From Eudorina sp. 2006-703-Eu-15 (taxonomy: Eukaryota; Chlorophyta; Chlorophyceae; Chlamydomonadales; Volvocaceae): a stretch of 64,000 bases of DNA. A program made the translations under genes and the position numbers. Positions 36,361-49,800 of the stretch are shown here, in pieces. Position 1 is the first letter of the stretch; every line of letters begins with the position of its first letter. The notes beneath the pieces are model-generated. The model searched no databases and was not told where the DNA came from. It saw nothing but the letters and a program-made list of their open reading frames with translations. Location: NCBI GenBank assembly GCA_003117195.1, contig BDSI01000031.1, positions 409,501 through 473,500 of the forward strand. Direction: 5' to 3'.

Positions 36361-37083
36361 CTAGAGCTCGTTTCTGGTGGTGACCGTTCCCGCTGATGCT
36401 GCAGCGGACTCAGGTGCGCCCTCCTCCTTCTGTGGATGTTGCTCCTCGGGCTGTGCTCCACTCGCCGCCGACGCTGGCCCCCTCTGTTGTTTCGCTTGCT
36501 GCTCCTGCTGTTGCTTAAGTGCGGCGATCCGCGCCTGCAGCATGGCGCGGTGCGGCACGGAGAGGCTTCCAATGGGAATGTAGAGCAGTATGCAAGCTAC
36601 GAAAAGCTCTGCGCCAAAAGCGCCCAGCACGCAATCCGCTGGGTGCAGGACATCTGTGCGAAGGTCCGGAATGAAGGTGACATGGCCGCTGATTTCCGCC
36701 ACCGAAAGCAATAAGCTGGGTTGGCTTGGCCTGCTCAGTCCAGGGAAGATTCGGAGCTACCAGCCGCGGGCCCCCGTCCACACTCTGGCCGGCGAGGCGA
36801 GGTTTCCCTGCGATGCATGCTTCAAATGCGCTGTTTTCCATCCCAGCGCATGCTTTCCAGAGCGAAGACAGAGCGGATCCTGCAGAGCGTTCGTCTTCTA
36901 CCTTGCACAGCATGCAAGGTACGCGTCGGGGCGACGACGCGCCAGGTTCTCCGGGCGGCAGGACCCCATTTACAACGCGCCGTACCTGGTTCCGCTGGCC
37001 GATTCGGCGCAGCGCGACCTGCCGCTCGTGCTCGCTCAGGGAAGCCCAGTTGGCGATGCGGCGCAGCGTGCCGTCCTCGGCGA
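36361..37083 (-). CDS. Small plant-type protein with an NWxxLSxxERxxxLRRIxxRNQ motif (5' end unresolved)
   Basis: Two exons are clear: 37083-36986 and 36534-36361, joined in phase 0 (GTACGG donor, CTGCAG acceptor). They encode a helical segment with DGTLRRIANWASLSEHERQ and VALRRIGQRNQ, then ARIAALKQQQEQQAKQQ and a low-complexity Ala/Glu/Ser tail ending TTRNEL. The NW-to-RNQ pattern recalls a family of small uncharacterised eukaryotic proteins with the same spacing; I cannot name its function. The 5' boundary given is the best acceptor (TCGCAG, 37085-37084). The frame stays open to 37525, so the start codon and any first exon remain unknown. The last four residues NEL resemble no secretory retention signal that I can defend without a signal peptide. 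Confidence 0.6.
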
Positions 37084-40000
37084 CTGCGACAACGGTGGAT
37101 GCGGAGGCCGAGGTGCAGTTAGAATGTGGACGCGGGATCACGCACGTGCGCACGGGTGTGGATGCGAGTGCATGGCGCTGCCCTCGTAGGTCTGCGTCCC
37201 GGAAGGGACCTGTGCAGAAGAGAGCTGGCGCAACGACAGGGCACCACGTTGCGGTATGCCCTTTGCAGCCCGGAAGATCCAATGCCGGAAACGTCAATTC
37301 GGAAATAAGGGCTAGGGTAGTGCACAGTAGCCAGGTGATTGGCCCACGGAACACTGTGCTGCTCTTCCGGTCCAGCTTTTGGGAGACGCGGGGCATATGC
37401 AGGGAGGTGCAGCGTTTGCCTACCGACGACGACTGTGGCGGGTATGATATCAATAAAGGCTTGAATCTGCAAGTTGTGCCCATCTCCACGCCAGGAACGC
37501 AACGCTGCGGCAAGGCGCTTACCAATGGCGGGGCCTAAATGGTCAAGCGTGATCTTGCCGCCTCCTGCTCGACCCTCGCCGATTGGGCCATGGCGCGGTG
37601 ATACCAGCGAGTACATGGCAAAGCCAAACACCGATCCGTACAGTCACCGATATTGCCCGACCAGAAGAAGAGTGCACGTTATATTGTTTCGGTTCAGAGG
37701 AAGCGAGGGCAAGATGGGGAACGGGGAGCGGGGTGGCGGCCGTGTCAGAGGGAGCCACAATATGTCTCTGGTTTCAGCAAGACACCGATGGGTCATGCCT
37801 CCGGCCTCTCAAGCGTTCATTTCATGACGCATTTGGGACCGCGTAGGGTGGCTGGAGGTGCCCCGGCAACCGCAGGATTAGATGACACGCCATCACGGGG
37901 ATCCTCACCAACAGTCAGCGAGGTTACGGCCCCGTCGACTTCGGCACCAGGAGATGGAGTTGGCAATGCCAGGACTTTATCCAATGACTTATCCGCGCCG
38001 GTCTTTGGTCCCTGCAGCCGAAACAAGCAGTGTATGCTGTGCGTGACGTGAGTTCCAAACCAGCCGATAGACGCTTTAGGAATGGGAGAAGATCGTTACA
38101 CAAGATATCACCTGTGCGTCCGTTTGATAGCTTGCCGCAAGCATGAGCATCAAAAGAGCCGACAAGAATAAGAGATCGTTGACAGCAAACCGGTGTGACA
38201 ACATATGAAGCAAAGCCAGGCCAACACGTCTCAAATGTAAGGTAATGCTAACTTGCAGCGTTGTCGAAAATTCAATTGCCAAAGCCGGCTCTATATATGC
38301 TGTCGTACATTTGCTGTAAATCAGAATGTGTCTGTCAAATGCGTCAGCAGATGCTCGGAAACTTTATTTCTCACCAAGTAAAGTTTGCAAAGCTTTGTAA
38401 TTGATTTACTGTAGCTGGACACTGCTGGCAAGCGCTCAGCTGTGGGTTCACCTGCAGAAGTATAGGATATTCAGCCCTCTGGCTGGATCATAAATAGATA
38501 AAGTGCGGATGTTTGGAAAAGGGCTAGTCGCTTGCGGCCGTGGTGTGGGTGTTGGGTGCGGAGGGCCCATTTTCGCGCAAGCTGTATTATTATCATCTTG
38601 CAAAAAGCTCGACACCTATGGTTACGGGTCGGAAAGATGATACAAGCGAGTGCAGGTAGCCGACCCGTTGGTCTCAACTTCCACGCCGTCCTACCTGTTC
38701 CACCTGCCCGAAATCAGTTTTCAGGGCCGGCCTGCAACTCCAACACACATGGGAAGCCATGCTTGCTCATGGTCCCCTTTCCTCGTTATCAGCGGACGCA
38801 TTGATACCTACCGAGCCCCGCGGTGCCCTTTCAACCAGTCACCGCCGGGGCTTGTTTGTATGTCTCCCGCGCCCCTGGTCAAACCAGCACGCCGACAACG
38901 GTGCAGGCTGATGCACGCCCCCAACGGGTCCGCGCTGGTGGGATGCCCGTCTCAGCGGCACCTCACCGCATTGCCCACCGCACATACCGCACTTTTAACC
39001 CTCAGGAATACATTGGTTAAGAGCCTGAGGCCATATCGCAATCGTGTAATCTGGCTGCATGCGTTTCCAGGTTCATGCCTGCTTAACTACCTTTGACCAT
39101 GTCGCCTATCTTTCGTCGTTTCTACCGGAGGCCCTGCCGTCCTTTCGTCCTGCTAATACTTGGACCGGGCGCAGGCTTTCGGGCCCCAGCATTACAAAGG
39201 GCCCCAGGCTCCAGCCTCCGCAGGGCTAAATTACGAATGGCGCCTGATGGCGCGACCGCTGCATCCTGGCGTCAGAGCGGGCGGTTATGCGTCTATACCA
39301 AACGCTTTTCTGAAGGACGTCCCCGGGCACGGGCTCCATCTGAGCTGTCCTGCTCCTGCAGATACACAGCGCAAACAGCATACACTGCGAGACTATGCGC
39401 AAGTGCGCAGCTTGTGGAGACTGCACTGTTGCTGCTGCTGAACATGATTCGCGAAGGCGTGCGTCCGAGCGGTCCAGCACTTTTCGGCGTTGGAACTCGT
39501 GTCGAACCCGACAATAACCTTGGGCTAATAAGTGTCCACGTCCTTGATATCTTCCTGATCTTTGATGACTCTGTGTCAGCAGGGCACATCTGAATGAGAG
39601 CGTAGGTGGTAAGGGTTTGATTGGCAAGGATTCATTTGGACACGCTGCATGTACATCGGGAGCCCAAGCACACATACATTGTTTTGCGTTTCGCCCACTG
39701 AGATGGGGATTCCAAACATAACGAGTCGCTATACTTAAATGTGTGTGCGAAAGGAGTTTCGCTGATGGTTGGCTGGTTGACTGTTACATCAATGAACGAC
39801 AAAACCTCTAAGCATAACAACAACGAAGCGCTTTGGACAACAACAAATGAAATAAAAATATAGACTGCAATTGTATGGAAAGAATTCATAGGGAACTTCA
39901 GCGCGCGCCGTCGCGTTTCCAATTGCCGACACCGCAACGGAACACAGTTACCTTTTGAGTGACCAACGCAAATCATGCGCGGCATCACCTTGGGAACTGT

Positions 40001-40801
40001 TGCTGAAATTGAGGATGTTGTGACATAAAGTTTATACAAGGCTGAAGCAAAGAGTGTGATTGCATAAGGCCCGGCCGCTCACTGGGAGGCCGGTGGAGGG
40101 CGACCTGAGACTGGTGAAGTACATCAACGCAGCGACTGGCATTCCTATTCATTTCTCAAGCAAGACACACCTCGACAACTTATAAAATACATACAGGGAG
40201 GCTTACAAGGAACTTCAAGACCGAGCTTTTCTCTTAGCAGTGAATCTATAAACGAAGAAGTACAGGTGTGACTGATGACGGTGTATATGAGGGCCACTTG
40301 TCGCGGTTCGTGGCATGCATTCCATGCTTTTCACTTCTCGTAAGCGTTCTACCTGCCGTCTATTGCTTCCGTGCGCCTTGGAAATCGGCCGAGCCCTTCC
40401 GATGACCTTACCTTGAACCACGCGCAACCCCACAGTTTACATTGCAAGACGTCAACAATTACTCTACGATCTGAAAGCGCAAGGCTTCCGGTTGTTTGTG
40501 GTGAGTTTGGGAATGTTGAGCTCCATGCATGCCGACAAAGCTTGTCCGTTTGATGTCGCGTCGACATAAATTCCGCTAGGGCAATGGTAATTCGGTTCTC
40601 AAGTAGTCTCATAGTGCCGTTTTGGAGAAGGGAGCAGGGGTGGCGCGCCGTCGGTTTGACTGATTCCACGGCTGTTTTAGGTGGACAGTCTGTTTTTCCT
40701 CTCAACATGGTTAAGCGAGCCTGATGCCACGTGTCTAAACCATTTGCGCTCCGTTTTACCCTGCCAGCCAAACGCAGTGCAGCTGATTCTCGACGTCCAG
40801 G
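37084..40801. other. Region with no secure gene; weak exon candidates near 38.65-39.30 kb
   Basis: This 3.7 kb separates the minus-strand block from the giant plus-strand glycoprotein. A plus-strand segment starting after an acceptor at 39173 reads AFGPQHYKGPQAPASAG and LNYEWRLMARPLHPG, and an upstream segment reads AHRTYRTFNPQEYIG before a GT at 39016. Both look protein-like, but I could not join them in phase. Any first exon of the RNQ-motif gene should lie between about 37.1 and 37.7 kb on the minus strand. Nothing else was recognised. Confidence 0.3.
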
Positions 40802-43800
40802 ATGCATGCCGGTCGGGCCGGCATGCTGGCGCTCGTGCTGCTACTTGCAGCCTCGCCAGCTATGATAGCTGCAGCAAAAACAACAACAACAACGACAACA
40901 ACAACGACGACAACGTCGACAACGACGACAACGACTCTCTTCAAAACGGGCACAAATGGCTGTCCCATCAACGCGTACACTTATTGCAACTACACATCCG
41001 GCGGCAACTTGACGAGATGCCCCAGCTGTGCGACTTGCAAGGCAAGGAATAACGTGCTGCTGATATCTGCCTGCTAGCTTGTTTGCGCCGCCGTCCGAGC
41101 CGTCTGGAGCCTTAATCCCTTTTGCCCCGCGTCGCGGCCTCCCTTTGGTGCCTCGCCCACCCTCAGACCATTGATGGCTACGGCGAGAACGTGCAGGTGA
41201 GGGATGCAATAGTGCGCGTCTGCTTGTCACGTTGTCAGTGAACGCCTGTTTGTCTGTAACCAAACCTTCTGCACTTGTCCGACCACTGAACCCAGATAAG
41301 GCCACGCGCACACAACCCACGCACGACCCACGCCCGTTTTAACAATACAGTCATTAACGCCACTGGAATGCCTTGGCCGCGCTCTTGGCCGCAGGCTTGC
41401 CGTCTGCCGTACAGGCTCAATGGCATTGTCGTGGACAGCGAGATCTGCGCCAACAGCACGCGCGTCACCCCCGTCTACGCCAACAGTGCCTCGTCCTCGG
41501 AACGTGCCATCGGGTCGCTCATCACATTCCGTACCGGCGCGGGCTGGCTGGTGGCCACAGTGCGGCTGGACTGCCCATGGCTGATGTGGTTCTCCTACAA
41601 CGGCAAGATGCCGGCCACGTCTGTGGCGCCCCTGGCCAGCACTTTCAACAGCACGTCCGCTATGACACGTCGGCATCGGCGGCTCTTCGCGAGCTCGGCG
41701 ACCACCAACACTACCTGCCCCTCGCTTACGACGGACGGCTCCATCCTTTACGGCAGCGGTAATGGACAGTACCAGAATGGGCGGCCTGACGTGCGGAGCT
41801 TCATTAGCTTAACATACAAGGGTTCAAAGGGCACGACGGTTGCACAGGTCCCGATGTACAGATACCAGGTGAGCTTGAAGGAGCACATTCCGATGGGCTT
41901 TCTGTCTGTCTTGCTTTCGTGTAATGTTATCAGCAACTCCGTTCTCTACATGGGATTAATAACTCACGGCACTGAGTTCAGAGCTTCAGAGTTCAGACTG
42001 CGAAAGCAAGCGTGTCTGTTGAGATCCGTTACTGGTTGGTCTTTAGTCATGCATAGCTTTGAATTGCACAGGCTTGCTTCTTTGTTGACGTGAGATCAAA
42101 TTATGTTTGCCTGCAAAGCAAAGTAACCCATTGAAGGTCCTCAGCGGCAAGTTAGTAAGAGCGCAATTTTTCAACAATATTAATTTCCTTTAAAATCTCG
42201 GCGTTCTGTACTGCCCCTCTACAGAACAACGGTGATGGCTCCAACAACAATGAGGATAACGGTGGCGATGGCTGGTACAGCTGCTACACTTTCTTGTACA
42301 AGATGACGAACATTGCCACGACTTGCGAAAAGGTCCAGAACTCACTTGTCACCTTGACGCTTCCGCTGGTGTTCAAGGTCGTGTCTGATGGGACGAAGTG
42401 CTCCGTAGCCAGTGTCGACACCACAGTGAAGACTTCGCCAGATAATCCCATCAGCTGCGCAGATACCAATACCTGCGATCCCATCATTACGCCATCACCT
42501 TCGCCTTCTCCATCTCCCTCGACTCCTCCTACGCCTTCGCCGTCCCCGTCGCCGTTGCCGTCCCCATCGCCGTCCCGGTCGCCGTCCCCGTCGCCGTCGC
42601 CATCCCCGACGCCATCGCCATCCCCGTCGCCGTCGCCGTCGCCAAGCCCGACACCAACCCCAACCCCGTCGCCGTCGCCAACGCCGACACCCACCCCTAC
42701 CCCGTCGCCAAGCCCGACACCAACCCCAACCCCGTCGCCTACCCCGACACCAACCCCAACCCCGTCGCCGTCGCCAACGCCGACACCCACCCCTACCCCG
42801 TCGCCAAGCCCAACACCAACCCCAACCCCGTCGCCAACCCCAACACCGACACCGACCCCAAGCCCCACCCCGTCACCGACACCGACCCCAACCCCTTCAC
42901 CATCGCCGACACCGACCCCGACGCCGGAGCCAACCCCCTCGCCGTCGCCCACGCCCGAGCCCACGCCAAGCCCAACACCGTCGCCCACGCCGGAGCCGAC
43001 CCCGTCGCCATTGCCCACGCCGGAGCCTACGCCAAGCCCAACCCCGTCGCCCACGCCGGAGCCGACCCCGTCGCCGTCGCCAACGCCCGAGCCTACGCCA
43101 AGCCCAACCCCGTCGCCCACGCCGGAGCCGACCCCGTCGCCGTCGCCGACGCCCGAGCCCACGCCAAGCCCAACCCCGTCGCCCACGCCCGAGCCGACCC
43201 CGTCGCCGTCGCCAACGCCCGAGCCCACGCCAAGCCCAACCCCGTCGCCCACGCCGGAGCCGAACCCGTCGCCGTCGCCGACGCTCGAGCCCACGCCAAG
43301 CCCAACCCCGTCGCCCACGCCGGAGCCGACCCCCTCGCCGTCGCCCACGCCCGAGCCCACGCCGTCGCCCACGCCAAGCCCAACCCCGTCGCCCACGCCG
43401 GAGCCGACCCCGTCGCCGTCGCCGACGCCCGAGCCCACGCCAAGCCCAACCCCGTCGCCCACGCCGGAGCCGACCCCCTCGCCGTCGCCCACGCCCGAGC
43501 CCACGCCAAGCCCAACCCCGTCGCCCACGCCGGAGCCGACCCCCTCGCCGACCCCCTCGCCGTCGCCCACGCCCGAGCCCACGCCAAGCCCAACCCCGTC
43601 GCCCACGCCGACCCCCTCGCCGTCGCCATCGCCCGAGCCCACGCCAAGCCCAACCCCGTCGCCCACGCCGGAGCCGACCCCGTCGCCGTCGCCCACGCCT
43701 GAGCCCACGCCAAGCCCAACCCCGTCGCCAACGCCGGAGCCGACTCCGTCGCCGTCGCCCACGCCTGAGCCCACGCCAAGCCCAACCCCGTCGCCCACGC

Positions 43801-46800
43801 CGGAGCCGACCCCGTCGCCGTCGCCCACGCCTGAGCCCACGCCAAGCCCAACCCCGTCGCCCACGCCGGAGCCGACCCCGTCGCCGTCGCCCACGCCTGA
43901 GCCCACGCCAAGCCCAACCCCGTCGCCAACGCCGGAGCCGACCCCGTCGCCGTCGCCCACGCCTGAGCCCACGCCAAGCCCAACCCCGTCGCCAACGCCG
44001 GAGCCGACCCCATCGCCGTCGCCCACGCCTGAGCCCACGCCAAGCCCAACCCCGTCGCCAACGCCGGAGCCGACCCCCTCGCCGTCACCGTTTCCAGGTC
44101 ATCTCCCATCGCCATTCCCCGGGAACGTCCCGTCCACATTCCCACCAATGCCCCGTACCAACCTCACGGACTCTGACGGCAAGGGCAAGTGCTACCCGCA
44201 ATTTGACTCTGACGGCAACGTGGTGCATGTGATGTGCATCTATATCGACATTCCACCGGACAGCGCAGTTCAGGTTGGACCCAACGGCGAGCTGATTACC
44301 AGCAGCGGCGTGAACAACACGGAGGAGATTGCCAAGGAGGAGGGCAAGGATGGAGGACCCAAGGAACCCCCCGGGAGCCAACCATCCTCGACGTCGAATT
44401 CGACCTCCAACTCGACCTCGGACTCCAGCCCGTCGCCCAGCCCTACCCCGGCGCCTGGCGCCATCGTCATTGAGCCTTCACAACCGCCGGCAATTATCTC
44501 CCCGCTCGATGAGCGCGCCATTGACAGACCCGTTATTGTTTTCGACACGGGAGAGGATGACCCAGTTCGCAACTTCGACAACCCGCCAGTGGTGCCGGAC
44601 ACGACTGGCTCGTCGTTTGGCGTGGACTCGCCAGCGCTGGAGGGTCCCGGGACATACACGCAGAGCGTCTCTACGGGCTCCGATACTGCAGTGGGGTATG
44701 GAGAGGGTATGATTGAGGGCGGCAGTGCGAAGGACCTGCCGATTGAGGAGGAGGCTGGCAAGGACAGCAGCACCGTCACGACTGACGCGCCAACGGAAGA
44801 CCCGGTGCCGCTCCCGACCCCGACCCCGTCGCCAACGTCTGAGCCAACTCCTACGCCTGAGCCCACGCCCGAGCCCACGCCAAGCCCAACCCTGTCGCCC
44901 ACGCCGGAGCCGACCCCGTCGCCGACGCCCGAGCCCACGCCAAGCCCAACCCCGTCGCCCACGCCGGAGCCGACGCCGTCGCCGACGCCCGAGCCCACGC
45001 CAAGCCCAACCCCGTCGCCCACGCCGGAGCCGACCCCGTCGCCGTCGCCGACGCCCGAGCCCACGCCAAGCCCAACCCCGTCGCCAACGCCGGAGCCGAC
45101 CCCGTCGCCGTCGCCGACGCCGGAGCCCACGCCAAGCCCAACCCCGTCGCCCACGCCGGAGCCGACCCCGTCGCCGTCGCCGACGCCCGAGCCCACGCCA
45201 AGCCCAACCCCGTCGCCCACGCCGGAGCCGACCCCGTCGCCGTCGCCCGAGCCCACGCCAAGCCCAACCCCGTCGCCCACGCCGGAGCCGACCCCGTCGC
45301 CGTCGCCGACGCCCGAGCCCACGCCAAGCCCAACCCCGTCGCCCACGCCGGAGCCGACCCCGTCGCCGTCGCCGACGCCCGAGCCCACGCCAAGCCCAAC
45401 CCCGTCGCCCACGCCGGAGCCGACCCCGTCGCCCACGCCGGAGCCGACGCCGTCGCCGTCGCCGACGCCGGAGCCCACGCCAAGCCCAACCCCGTCGCCC
45501 ACGCCGGAGCCGACCCCGTCGCCATCGCCCGAGCCCACGCCAAGCCCAACCCCGTCGCCCACGCCGAGCCGACCCCGTCGCCGTCGCCGACGCCCGAGCC
45601 CACGCCAAGCCCAACCCCGTCGCCCACGCCGGAGCCGACCCCTCGCCGTCGCCGACGCCCGAGCCCACGCCAAGCCCAACCCCGTCGCCCACGCCGGAGC
45701 CGACCCCGTCGCCGTCGCCGACGCCCGAGCCCACGCCAAGCCCAACCCCGTCGCCCACGCCGGAGCCGACCCCGTCGCCGTCGCCGACGCCCGAGCCCAC
45801 GCCAAGCCCAACCCGTCGCCCACGCCGGAGCCGACCCCCTCGCCGTCGCCGAGCCCACGCCAAGCCCAACCCCGTCGCCCACGCGGAGCCGACCCCATCG
45901 CCGTCGCCGACGCCCGAGCCCACGCCAAGCCCAACCCGTCGCCCACGCCGAGCCGACCCCGCCGTCGCCGACGCCCGAGCCCACGCCAAGCCCAACCCCG
46001 TCGCCCACGCCGGAGCCGACCCCGTCGCCGTCGCCGACGCCCGAGCCCACGCCAAGCCCAACCCCGTCGCCCACGCCCGAGCCGACCCCGTCTCCAACAC
46101 CCAGCCCAACCCCGTCTCCGACACCCAGCCCAACCCCGTCTCCGACACCCAGCCCTACTCCGTCTCCGACACCCAGCCCAACCCCGTCTCCGACACCCAG
46201 CCCAACCCCGTCTCCGACACCCAGCCCTACCCCGTCTCCGACACCCAGCCCAACCCCGTCTCCGACACCCAGCCCTACCCCGTCTCCGACACCCAGCCCT
46301 ACCCCGTCTCCGACACCCAGCCCTACCCCGTCTCCGACACCCAGCCCTACCCCGTCTCCGACACCCAGCCCTACCCCGTCTCCGACACCCAGCCCTACCC
46401 CGTCTCCGACACCCAGCCCTACCCCGTCTCCGACACCCAGCCCCTCGCCCACTCCATCTCCATCTCCCAGCCCCAGCCCCATGCCTTCGCCCTCGCCTTC
46501 GCCTTCGCCAAGTCCACACCCGACCCCTCGACCGGGTTTGTGCAGCTGCCCGCCCCCCGCCAACGCCCACGGCCTCTGTGTGGGCCAGAACGCCGGCCGC
46601 TACCCACTGAAATGGTACTCTCGCCAAACGAATGCTGTGGTCGCGGTTCAGTGCATCGACCCTCCCTCGATCGACAACACGACGGGTGCTGTCGTGCTGC
46701 CCATCTGCTTCCGCCGCGCCTGTGTCGTGGACTCGGTCTCGGCCACCGGTGGCACGGTGTTGGACGCGGATGACCTGGACCTGACTGTCACAGGCGTGGA

Positions 46801-49800
46801 CCTCCCACCGGGCTTCCAGCAGTCTTCCGTGGGCGTGGCCCTGACGCTGCTGCGGCCGGCGTGCGCCACGGAGGCCTGGTCTGAGGGCTTGCCGGTGCTG
46901 TCTGACAAGTACAATTCCCTGCTGTTCAACGAGGCTGACACGGTGGTTACACCCGGAGGCGGCCTGACCTCGTTCTCTGCCCATTTGACGGCGCCGGCCT
47001 ATTGTGACGACCGCTCGGCCGTGTTTATGCTCAATGTGATGCCGCTGGCGCTGGTGGACACGGTTTATAACATGTGTCCCAAGCACGCCATCCCCGATAA
47101 GGCTAATGGCAACGCGGACTGCCCCGCGGGCAAGGTGATGGTGTTCCTGGAGATTACGGATAGCAACTGGAAGAAGGACAGCCACTTCTCGACGGTCAAG
47201 CAGGTGCGGTCGTGAGGGCTGGGCAGATTAGGGCTGGGACTGGAGCTGAGACTGGGTGGGATGGATGGTAGGGTTTGGATGACACCTGAACGGTGCCGCC
47301 ATGGGTCTCCAGACTTACGTTGCGGTACTACTGGTACGGTGCTAGTCCCTCACACACCCACCTCGCTTGCCACCCTCCTCCGCGGCCCCTTGCTGTCTCC
47401 CCTCAGTGTGTGGACCCCGCCAACTACGACATGTTTGGTGGCGAGATGGCCATTTCGTACTGCTGGTCGTTCGGCCAGATGCCCGACCCGTTCGCCATCC
47501 GGCCGTTCAGGGTCTGGATGCCCAACGTGACGTACTACAACATCCAGCGCATGCCGGGTGGCAGCTGGGTGACGAAGTGAGTGGCCTGGGCATGGGGATT
47601 GGGTGGAGGGCTGGGCACGGGGCCTGTGCGGGCTTGCGCAGCAGCAGCAGGAAAATACCTGTATGCCCACGTGCCTGGCTTAATGTGTGGTTGCATTCAG
47701 CAAAAATGTTCATTTTCACTATCAATGAGTACTTCGTTGCACCGATCTGGTTTCGGGCGCTTCGTAACATACTCACACCCCTCGCCGCACCTGCAGAGTC
47801 AACCAGCCCATCAACCGCGGAGTGACGGTGACGCTGACGGTCAACCCCGTCAAGGACAAGCCCATCGCCATCTCCACGTCGGGCACCTATACCCTGCCCT
47901 CAACCGGCATCTACTCTGTGGATTTGGAGATCCTGGTGCCTGTCGGCCTGGACGACCAGTCGGTGTCCGTGCAGATGTTTGGCCCGCCCAACCCGCCGCC
48001 GCCGAGCGAGCTGTGCCCGTGCCCCAAGGCTGTCCCCGCGGACGGTGTGTGCCCCGGCAACACGGCCATGCTTACCGCGTCGCTGGTGGCCGACCCGAAC
48101 GTCACCCAGCAGGGCTGCATTCCTTCTCCCTACTGGGACGGCGCCAAGGGCGAGCTCATGTTCTCACACTGCTGGCGCTATCTGTGCCTGGATTCCAGGT
48201 TCCAGAAGCAGGATTACTTCCTGGATCTGGAATTTACGGACAAGTACAACGTGGCCGACGTGCCGGCCGGCGTGCACCGCCTGGACTGGTTCAAGCCAAA
48301 GATTGTGGACATGTTTTTGAAGTTCAAGTACGTGGACCAGGCCCACCCCGACGACTACGCGCAGTTTTCGTCGCGCAACGGTCAATCGCAGTACATCACC
48401 ATCCCGCCCGGCGGCATTCGGGAGATGGGCGTGCGCTTCAAGATCCCGTACAACATGATATACGACACCAACTCTGGCTCGGTCAACCTCAACACCGATG
48501 TCAGTCGCCTGCTGCCTCCGCCGCCACCACCGCTGGCAATCACCAATTACTCGTATACGGTCAACCGGACAGGCACCGTGCTCAAGTCGCAGATTTTCGT
48601 CAGCGATTTGGTCAACGTTTCCAATCTGGATCTGGGCGTCATGCAGAACTTCAGTTCAGACATTCAGGGCAAGCTGGATTCGTACATTATGACGTCGGAC
48701 GTGACCTTCCCCGACTACGGCCTCGTCAAGAGCTGCACGCCTTCCGACGTGCAGTCCGTACTCAATTTGGTCGCCTCCAAGTACGGCGTCAACGCGGACG
48801 CCCTCTCGGCGTCTTGCCAGTACAATTATGTCAAGCCCGGCAGCACGACAAGCACCAGCGCCCGTCGGCGCCGTGGCCTGCAGCAGACCACGACCGGTTC
48901 CACCAACACCACCAAGATCTGCAAGCCCCGCGTGTCGCTTACGATCACGCTGCCGCTGAACGCGCCGCTGAATGGCAACACGACCGATGCGCTGCTGGCG
49001 GCCACCAATGCAGCGAATGCTGTGTACAGTGCTCTGGGCGATGACGCGTGTTATGTGCCCACGGGCTCGGAGAGCACCATCGGCACGCTGTTGACGTTCA
49101 CCACCACCAACCCCAAGGCCACGTGCGCGTATCTGCTGCAGGTGAATGGGGCCTGGGGGCAGCGGGGGGTGCCGACGGCGGGAACTTGCACATTTTTAAG
49201 AAGTTTCAGGAGTAAGCAAGGCATCGCGGGTATTGTATTTATCGCCGGGCTGGGTGTGTCAAGGCTTTATTAGAAGTTTCAGGAGTAAGCAAGGCATCGC
49301 GGGTATTGTATTTATCGCCGGGCTGGGTGTGTCAAGGCTTTATTAGGATGTTACAGCGGACCCCGCGGGTCATCGGTGACAGCCAGGTCCAGGCTGTTGT
49401 TTTATGGAACGGTGAACGCGGCCTGGCCAGGTCGTTGGACGGCTCTAACCCGCAGACTGCTCATACTACTCTCCCTGAATGCGCCCGTGTGCTCTCAGGC
49501 CTTCGCCGCGAGCAACAACCTCACCACGGACATTGTGCGCACCCTCAACTGCGGCGATTATGAGCCCAAGAAGCGGTACTCGATCGGCCTGATCAGTAAG
49601 TGTTGGCTGGGGCCCACTTGGGCGCTGGGCTGTGCGTCGTTGACTTATGATGAAGCTTGCCGCCCCGTGGCGCGCTCTTGGGCGATTGGCTTCGGAGCGA
49701 CCCTGCGGTACCTTGTACGCATAAGACATGGGACCATGCATTGCCATGTCGTTCGCCGTTTCCTGACCCTGCCCGCCCGTTTGTCCCGCGCTTGCGTCCC

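Noticed and set aside
42284..47185. Very long minus-strand open frames (584, 971, 556 and 570 codons) rich in Gly, Val and Asp or Arg
   Set aside because: They are antisense shadows of the SP/TP/EP rods. The repeat units are multiples of three with GC-rich codons, so stops are absent on both strands. There are no splice sites or non-repeat domains.
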